DNA from: Cladosporium sp. IMV 00045
Lineage: Eukaryota; Ascomycota; Dothideomycetes; Cladosporiales; Cladosporiaceae
NCBI GenBank assembly: GCA_001931905.2
Contig: MSJI02000517.1
Span: 1 to 64,000, forward strand
DNA: 64,000 nt
Reading direction: 5' to 3'
The stretch's first letter is position 1; the number at the start of each line of letters is the position of its first letter. The notes beneath the pieces were generated by a model that saw nothing but the letters and a program-made list of their open reading frames with translations, had not been told where the DNA came from and did no database searches. The translations under genes and the position numbers were made by a program. Below, in pieces: positions 57,768-64,000 of the stretch.

Positions 57768-59217
57768 ATGAAGTCCAGCTCCCTCTTCGGCCTTGCCCTG
57801 GCGGGTTTGGCCAATGCCTACCCGAACATTCTGCAACATCTGGAGGAAGTGGAGGGGACTGCCAGCCGTCATGCGAAACGACAGACGCCTTTCACCACTC
57901 CTCCCTTCGATGCGAAGTCGCAGTATGTCGACACTACCGGTTCGCATGCTTTCAAGGCTCCCGGTCCGTCGGATCAGAGGGGTCCTTGTCCTGGTCTTAA
58001 TGCAATGGCTAATCATGGCTACTTGCCTCACAATGGCATTGCCACCATCGATCAGTTCATCGAGGGCACTGGCAAGGGTAGGTATTCTGGCGCAAGATTG
58101 CTGTCATCCGACGATGCTGACAAGAAACAGTCTTCGGGATGGGCGTCGACCTCGCCACTTTGCTCGCGGTCTACGGCGCCGCCGTCGATGGCAACCTCGT
58201 AAGCTGGTCCATCGGCGGGCCCGACAGTCGCGTCTCCATCCCCCTCAACCTCCTCGGCCAGCCGCAAGGAATCTCCGGTTCGCACAACAAGTACGAGGGC
58301 GACGCTTCCCCAACCAGAGGCGATTTGTATGTCACCGGCAACGATTACGATCTCGTGCTGAGTCGCTTCCAAGATCTGTACGATCGCGGCAAGGCCAAGG
58401 ATGAGTATGACCTGCAGCTGCTCACCGACCAACGCCACACGCAGTTCCAGGCGAGTATCCACGAGAACCCGTATTTCTTCAACGCGCCTTTCTCCGGTGT
58501 CATCGGTACGTGTTCAACCCTCTTCCACCTCCTCCCTCTCCCAATCCACTGACCCACCTCCCAGCTCAACCGGCCGCTTGGTCATTCATCTACCGCTTCA
58601 TGGCCAACAAGAGCGAAGAGCACCCTCAAGGCCTGCTCGACGGCGAGGTCCTCAAATCCTTCTACGCCATCACGGGCGACGACGGCGACTTCAAGTACAC
58701 GCGGGGCCACGAACGCATCCCGGACAATTGGTACACGCGCAACGCGATCGACGCCTACACCATCCCCTATCTTACCCTGGACTCCACGCAAATGCTGCTG
58801 CAACACCCCGAATTCGCCTCTATCGGCGGCAACACGGGCAAGGTTGACTCGTTTGTGGGTTTGGATCCGAATGATGTTACGGGTGGCGTGTTCAACGCGA
58901 AGACGCTGGCCGACGGCAATAATCTTTTCTGCTACGCCATGCAGCTTACCGTCCAGGGCGTGCCGGATATTATTTCGGGCTTATTTACGGATGTCAATGA
59001 GGCGGTAGATAAGTTGGGGAGCGCGCTGAATGATGCCACCAATTCGCTGGGTTGTCCCAGTTTGAATAAGGTGGATAAGGGACAGTTTGATCAGTTCCCC
59101 GGGTATACGGAGAAGTAAGTCTGACCTAGATTGTGCTTTTGTGGTTGTTGATGTAGTTGCTAACGTTGGTTGTGCAGATATGATAGTTACAGTCCGCCGA
59201 AGAACGGGATTCTTTAG
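57768..59217 (+). CDS. secreted haloperoxidase / chloroperoxidase family heme-thiolate enzyme
   Basis: Four exons: 57768-58077, 58131-58505, 58565-59114 and 59178-59217 (introns 53, 59 and 63 bp), 424 aa. A signal peptide MKSSSLFGLALAGLANA is followed by a propeptide region with a KR site (HAKRQ). The heme-binding motif is GPCPGLNAMANHGYLPHNG, with Cys74 as the proximal heme ligand. The distal motif KSEEHPQGLLDGE supplies the E-H-P triad of unspecific peroxygenases and chloroperoxidases. Between them lies LLGQPQGISGSHNKYEGDAS. The last exon is only 12 codons (YDSYSPPKNGIL). Relatives use hydrogen peroxide for halogenation or oxygenation outside the cell; substrate unknown. The secreted amino acid oxidase near 18 kb could supply peroxide, a speculative link. 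Confidence 0.94.
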
Positions 59218-59540
59218 AAGAGTCGTGGAAGGGGTCTATTGCGAAGTAATGAACTGTTGGCGTGGCCGACATGACTTAATGTATCCATTCTTCTTCTCTG
59301 GAAGATCGTTTCGCATTCCAAAAAAACACCAATCGTCGTAATGATTCGAGCTTCAACGCTGGAAAAATCTCATGCAATACGTGACAAACACAATTCTGAA
59401 AATGGGTAAGAATGCGTGGAAGGTTTCGTCTATTGTTATTCCTATGACCTTTCGCCGAGCCCTATCCATCTTCATAAACAACAACTCCCCTCACCACATC
59501 CCATCTGACAACAATAAATCCCCACCCCCCATATGTCTCC
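59218..59540. other. convergent spacer
   Basis: 323 bp between the 3' ends of the peroxidase and the cupin gene. No gene. Confidence 0.5.
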
Positions 59541-60166
59541 TCAAAGACGAGCCTTCTCCCCCTCCCCCTCAGCCATCAAACTCGGATGCGGCGTCCTCAC
59601 CGGCCTGGTGACAACATAAAACGCCAACCCCTCCGACTCAGTCGAAAACTGCACTTTCGAACCGACGTGGAAAAAGGCGAAATCACCCGGCACGAGGTGG
59701 TGTTTTATGCCCGTCGCTTCGTCCTTTAAACATGTCAGCAATCGCCGTTCAGCTCAATCTGTCGAGACTGTCCTCGTGACGGAGATCCATCCAACTCCCA
59801 AAACGAATCGAATGATCGTAAGGAATTGTATGCGAAGGAATGACACGCAACGTACCAAAACATCCACACTCCCCCTCAACACGAACTTGCTCTCCTCGAA
59901 CTCATACGCGGCTGGTCGAGCGGGTCCGGACTCGATTTTGTAGAGGCCTGAGGTGAGGTATGTGGGTTGCGAGGTTGTGTTGGTGCGCGTGCTGTGGAAG
60001 TCGGCCGTGCTGCCGTTGACGCCCGCGGGGAGGGGGAGGGGTGCGGCGCTGGCGGATTTGATTATTGTTAGGGGGATGGGGGACACTGGGGGTTGGGTTA
60101 GTTGGTTGGTCGGGTTGATGGGGGGAAAGGCTGGGGGAGGGAGGGTTGGGTGAGGTTTTGCGTACT
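59541..60166 (-). CDS. EutQ-like cupin protein
   Basis: Exons 60166 (one coding base), 59856-60085 and 59541-59723; introns 60086-60165 (80 bp) and 59724-59855 (132 bp), 137 aa. The body reads SPIPLTIIKSASAAPLPLP, TSGLYKIESGPARPAAYEF, KFVLRGSVDVL|DEATGIKHHL and VPGDFAFFHVGSKVQFST, ending with GLAFYVVTRPV. This is a small single-domain cupin with the PGD turn, as in fungal proteins annotated as ethanolamine-utilisation EutQ-like. No ATG exists at the N-terminus of the second exon; removing the upstream intron places an A before TG and creates ATG TCC CCC. The start codon therefore seems to be split by an intron. Metal-binding His residues of classic cupins are few here, so enzymatic function is uncertain. 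Confidence 0.72.
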
Positions 60167-61023
60167 TTTCGATTGAGGGTATAAGGGATTTTGCTAGATT
60201 GGGTGAGGGTGAGGACCGAGTGATCGATCAAATGTATGTATTTCTCATTGTATCTCGTCGATTTTAAGTATTGCTGCTCTTTGCGGGTGTCGTACCGATT
60301 GTCATAGGGATTGGACGAACGATATCGGAACAGGCGGGTGGAGCCCGGATGGGATCCCGATGGTGGATTTCGTGATGCCGGAGAACCATGTTGTTTCACT
60401 GCCTGATTTAGCAATATTGTGATGGTATTAATCGGTTTTGTATAGCCGAGGGTCGATGAATCGCTACTTAGTCCCAGGTATGGCTGCAATATATCGTATT
60501 TTGTTGTGATTGGGGACAGTTTGGGTTTGGGTGATGTGATGAGGTCGGTTAATGCTTCTCGTCTAATTATCAATAACTTTTCTTGGTCCCATGTTTCTAG
60601 CACTTTTCTTTTGGACAAATTGCATCTCGGTGGTCTTATGGAGAGCAGTCTACGAAGCTCAGGGGTTGTATAAAAAAGAAGTGGGGCTATCTCGATGCAC
60701 GTAACTGCAGCAACATCGATACATAATGTCATGTGCTTAGCAGTCTGACATCGATCCCTTGGCTTGTCACATAGAAGCACCGGATTGGCCGGACTTCTGT
60801 AAAGCTGTGAACTGTTGCTCCCAATGCTCAGTTTCTATCATGTCGTTGCTGACGTTGTTCGTCTGACACGCATTGCCAAGGGTTGCTCAGCTCATCCCTC
60901 ATTCTGATCCTTAGGTGGAGCTGAGCTATGAACGATCATCTATTATTAATACCTGAAGATGGCCACCTGAGCACGGTCTTCTATGGAGGTTTTCGACTAA
61001 GCCTACTCCAGAAACAAGTCAAG
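60167..61023. other. divergent intergenic region
   Basis: 857 bp between the cupin gene and the NmrA-like gene. A leftward frame of 292 codons at 59902-60780 crosses it and antisense-overlaps nothing recognisable; its composition and lack of domains argue against coding. Confidence 0.45.
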
Positions 61024-62031
61024 ATGCCTCGCATTCTAGTGATCACCTGCCCCAGCGGTAAACAATCCTCTCAACTCATCTCACATCTCTACAGCGACAA
61101 GACCAATCCCGAAACAAGGTTCACCCTACGATTAGCCGCCCATTCTGATGCATCAGCGGCAAAACTCGCTTCCAGCTACCCAGAAGCAGAGATATGTCAA
61201 ACTGACCTGTCGAGCCTTCCCGCTTGCATCGAGCTTCTCAAAGGCGCGACAGCTGTCTACCATGTTGGGCCATCATTTCACTCGAGAGAGAAAGAGATGG
61301 GGCTAAACATGGTCGACGCTGCCGTGACTGAAAGCCGCAGGCCGGGCAACCAGTTTGAGCATTTCGTCTTCTCCTCCGTGTTGGGCACCCAGCACCGTGC
61401 GCTCATGCAGCACGACCTGAAGAGCTACGTGGAAGAACGATTGATGCTCAGCCCGATCAACTGGACGATTCTGCAGCCGACGAACTTCATGGCAATGTAT
61501 CCTGCTGCGCATTTTGCGAAACAGGACAGACCTGTCATGGAGCGGTTGTGGAATCCGAAGACTCCCAACAGCTTGATCGACTTGAAAGATCTTGCTGAAG
61601 CCGCGGCGAAGGTCCTCCGAGAGGGGCAGCCGCATTACCTCGCTCAGTACCCGTTATGCAGCACGTTGCCAGTCTCCGACGAGGAAGTCGCAAAGATCAT
61701 CTCGAAGAAGATTTCGAAGGAGGTTATTGTCAAGACGCCCACTTTCGAGGAGGCGGTGAACAGGACTCTCACTTATCTCTTTGGGGTTGATGAGCTGTCG
61801 TCATCTCATGAACTGCTTGGCCCTGCTGATGGCAAAGGCGGTACTGGATCAGCTGGAGAGCTGAGACGTGACATCACTCGGGACGAGGCTTCTAGGTTGG
61901 TTTTGTTCTACAACCATCGTGGTCTTGTGGGAAGTCCGAATGTGCTTCGTTGGCTGTTGGGTCGTGAGCCGACGAGTGTGGAGAGCTGGGTCGAGTCTCA
62001 ATTGAGAGATGCTGCTTTGAATTGCGATTGA
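61024..62031 (+). CDS. NmrA-like NAD(P)-binding family protein
   Basis: Intronless, 335 aa from the ATG at 61024; the frame is open 32 codons further upstream, but the internal Met directly precedes the nucleotide-binding strand MPRILVITCPSGKQSSQLI. The family glycine motif is degenerate here (CPSGKQSS in place of GxxGxxG), while LRLAAHSDASAAKLAS, ATAVYHVGPSFHSREKEMG, HFVFSSVLGTQH and NWTILQPTNFMAMY follow the usual order of atypical SDRs. VYHVGPSFH and LMQHDLKSYVEERL resemble fungal NmrA-like or isoflavone-reductase-like proteins. It may bind NAD(P) as a sensor or act as a reductase. The altered glycine loop makes the cofactor uncertain. Confidence 0.83.
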   Translation: MPRILVITCPSGKQSSQLISHLYSDKTNPETRFTLRLAAHSDASAAKLASSYPEAEICQTDLSSLPACIELLKGATAVYHVGPSFHSREKEMGLNMVDAAVTESRRPGNQFEHFVFSSVLGTQHRALMQHDLKSYVEERLMLSPINWTILQPTNFMAMYPAAHFAKQDRPVMERLWNPKTPNSLIDLKDLAEAAAKVLREGQPHYLAQYPLCSTLPVSDEEVAKIISKKISKEVIVKTPTFEEAVNRTLTYLFGVDELSSSHELLGPADGKGGTGSAGELRRDITRDEASRLVLFYNHRGLVGSPNVLRWLLGREPTSVESWVESQLRDAALNCD

Positions 62032-62556
62032 TTGCCTCAGAAGATAAGGGTAGCGACCCACTTCATATCGTATTAAATGCGATTGTATGAATGACCAGCG
62101 TTGTTTGCTTCCTTGATCGTGATACTATGATACTTCGCATTGGCGAAATGGGCGGAAAAGGTGTCACTCGCCAAGTCAGTCAGCTTAGTACTCAAGCGGC
62201 CCCTTAAGCAAGATATCCATATCTCCGATGCGTGTACATTTATGAAGTTACAAGATGAGGTGGCTGGGACGGAAGCATGGTAGTAGAAGTTCGTCGTCAG
62301 GAAAGGTGACTCGCGCCAAGAAAGCGCCGAAATTGAGGCGGTTTCACCATCTGTTCGACGCAAGATCCTTCGTTCACTTTCGCATTCAAGAAATTGTAAT
62401 GAAGTATGATGCAACAACATCATACGACCGAAGTCACCCCTAGGTAGTCCTTCAGTAGTCCTTCAGAATATCTTCCGGCAGTCTTGCCACCTGCGGACTC
62501 TGTTCATCGCCAACTCGACTTCTCTTTGCTCTCTTCGCTGCTACGATGCGATACAA
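62032..62556. other. intergenic spacer
   Basis: 525 bp between two rightward genes. It includes a short tandem duplication tagtccttcagtagtccttcag near 62445-62467. No gene. Confidence 0.45.
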
Positions 62557-63315
62557 ATGTCTGGATTACTATCGCTTCCAAATGAGATTTTTCTGGAGAT
62601 CTGGAGCTTTGTGGGTGCTATGAGCATACCGTCTCTAGTTCGACTATCAGCCGTGAGCCGCCGGACGCGCTCCTTTTGGGAAAAACATTCTACACCCATA
62701 GTTGACCAAGCTCTACAGCTGGGGGCGCCCGACTATCGGGATGTTATTGCTCTCACGCTCCTCGAGGCCCGTTGCCCTGTGCCCATCAAAGGGTTTCACT
62801 CCTTCGATCAGTCTCAGGAAGATCCACCCATTCGTCTCTATCTTCCTCAGCTATTACAGAACATCGATCTCGCATCCACAGTGTCTTACGGGATGCCATC
62901 GTGGGATCTGGATCTCGGACAGGACGAACCTTTCACCTACCCGCTACCACCTGTTTATTACTTGATGCGCAAACTCAGGGTCGCATATCACTATCCCGAA
63001 CTTCGGCGGCCACTTTGCGCCGCTGTCGTGGACTTGTCGGCCGACGCTATGCATGTATGGGAGCGCCTGGAATGCTGGCTCTACCGTAACGCACCCATTG
63101 ATCTCTCTGTTGCCCATAAAATTAAAGATTCCTCCAAGAGGAAGGTGTTGGACGACGGCTACTTAGAGCCCTGGGCTATGGCCGACGATTGGGAATTTAT
63201 CTATGATATCGGCGGTACCGTCTGGCTTGATAGAGATTCCGGCAGGTCCGAGGAGCCAGATAGGGATTATCTTGAGTGGGGTGGTCTGAAGGAACCTAGA
63301 CCTTGGTTCCACTAG
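62557..63315 (+). CDS. F-box-like protein
   Basis: Intronless, 252 aa. The first 45 residues form an F-box-like motif: LLSLPNEIFLEIWSFVGAMS, then IPSLVRLSAVSRRTRSFWEK. The LPNEIxxxI start and the LSAVSRRTRSFW end are characteristic. The remainder has no recognised domain; it contains an acidic stretch and aromatic-rich segments (PPVYYLMRKLRVAYHYPELR, DDWEFIYDIGGTVWLDRDSG). F-box proteins link substrates to SCF ubiquitin ligases through Skp1. The target is unknown, as with the many such proteins in fungal genomes. Confidence 0.8.
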   Translation: MSGLLSLPNEIFLEIWSFVGAMSIPSLVRLSAVSRRTRSFWEKHSTPIVDQALQLGAPDYRDVIALTLLEARCPVPIKGFHSFDQSQEDPPIRLYLPQLLQNIDLASTVSYGMPSWDLDLGQDEPFTYPLPPVYYLMRKLRVAYHYPELRRPLCAAVVDLSADAMHVWERLECWLYRNAPIDLSVAHKIKDSSKRKVLDDGYLEPWAMADDWEFIYDIGGTVWLDRDSGRSEEPDRDYLEWGGLKEPRPWFH

Positions 63316-63405
63316 TAATTGGTAGCCTTGATTGTGCGAGGACAGAAGTGAGGAAACTTGCAAAAGGCTATGGGGTTATGCACTTTGAGCTTGTAATTTG
63401 CTACC

Positions 63406-64000
63406 TCATACTAACGCCGGCCATACAAAGAACTGGTTATCCGAGAGTTCCCTTTTCACACTTTCTGCGCCTGGCTGTAACACTTTCTTGATGTCAATGC
63501 CCTCATATCGAAGGAGGCGATTGCATCCGAATTTTTTCTGTTGAAGTCAGCTTGGACTCTCACACTAGCCGCCACTACCAGGCTCACTTACTTCCTCTGG
63601 CCCGCACGGTTTCGCGATCTCCGCGTAAGTTTTCCCATTCTCGTCTTTTGCGTCTCGAATCGCGATGATCTTGGTATTGGCCGTAGGAAGCACCACCTTG
63701 GGTTGGCGTCCTGACTTGCAGAAGCTTAGAAGAGCTAAAACTTCACCGCAGCTAGCTCCTGTGTTGTGGCCGACGCCTATCGCGTTCGAGCTCAGGTCCG
63801 GTTTCGCCTTCGCCTGACAGTACAGTAAGCCGTCTTTAACGATACCCTCGCATTTTTCGGAGAGTAGGTCTTCGGCATGCCAATGGGGCGGATTTTCGTG
63901 TCGCATGTTGTAAAGGAAAGCTGGTCCCTTGATCGAGCTTGAGATATACGCCACATCGTCTACAACCAGAGTTGTTGTCACGGTCGGGAGCTGAAATTCT
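63406..64000 (-). CDS. unknown protein, N-terminal part cut by right edge
   Basis: Exon 63592-64000 (open to the edge, 136 visible codons) and last exon 63406-63537, joined across intron 63538-63591 (54 bp, gtaagt...ttcaacag) in phase 0: CGPEE|KKFGCNRLLRYEG. The last exon adds IDIKKVLQPGAESVKRELSD and ends NQFFVWPALV. Without splicing the frame would stop after eight more codons. The visible part contains HENPPHWHAEDLLSEKCEGI, YCQAKAKPDLSSNAIGVGHN and GEVLALLSFCKSGRQPKVVL. No family is recognised. Frame is open upstream of the first possible start, so the true N-terminus lies outside the window. Confidence 0.65.

Noticed and set aside
59902..60780. 292-codon leftward frame
   Set aside because: Overlaps the cupin exon in another phase, ends in Pro/Arg/His low complexity, and shows no domain or intron-defined structure.
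1..64000. CRISPR array or prokaryotic operon structure
   Set aside because: Introns, spacing and gene families are fungal; no regularly spaced identical repeats exist apart from protein repeats and microsatellites.

Overview
The window is nuclear DNA of a filamentous ascomycete (Pezizomycotina). Reading spliced genes by eye gives compact genes with mostly short GT-AG introns (about 47-97 bp, CTRAC-like branch sites, one intron of 296 bp), no operons, and many divergently transcribed neighbours. Gene content fits a Dothideomycete, possibly Capnodiales or Mycosphaerellales: an isocitrate lyase, Nur1, Cti6, a Clr5-ankyrin protein, chloroperoxidase, a rhodopsin-domain membrane protein and several MFS pumps. 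The species cannot be named from sequence alone.

Layout. 1-13 kb: a conserved fungal protein cut by the left edge, a 3.4 kb gene-free stretch, then housekeeping genes (Rkm5-like methyltransferase, V-ATPase subunit F, NPC2-type lipid carrier), a decayed alpha/beta hydrolase, an L-arabinitol dehydrogenase-like enzyme, a GPI-anchored Cys/His-rich repeat protein and a small membrane protein. 13-17 kb: one Clr5 plus ankyrin-repeat gene broken by a one-base frameshift. 17-24.5 kb: secreted L-amino acid oxidase, Nur1, OST48/WBP1 and complex I 9.5 kDa subunit. 24.9-35 kb: an accessory block of SDR, DHA2 efflux pump, epoxide-hydrolase-like enzyme, secreted FAD oxidase and rhodopsin-domain membrane protein. 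35.8-41 kb: a secreted repeat protein with in-frame stops, an orphan 216-aa protein and an astacin-like protease with a disturbed 5' end. 41-48 kb: two MFS transporters flanking a thiol-methyltransferase-type enzyme. 49-54.7 kb: isocitrate lyase and the PHD-finger protein Cti6. 57.7-64 kb: chloroperoxidase, EutQ-like cupin with an apparently intron-split start codon, NmrA-like protein, F-box protein and a protein cut by the right edge.

How the genes relate. Core genes (Vma7, NPC2, OST48, complex I subunit, ICL, Nur1, Cti6) are intact and scattered. Between them lie accessory genes for secretion, redox chemistry and export. Several accessory genes carry lesions (premature stops, frameshifts), three of which are Gln codons changed to stops, which would be compatible with C-to-T mutation such as RIP. 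No tRNA, rRNA, CRISPR array or intact transposon was recognised. Coordinates of spliced genes are outer limits; exons are listed in each entry and are predictions from splice signals and frame continuity.
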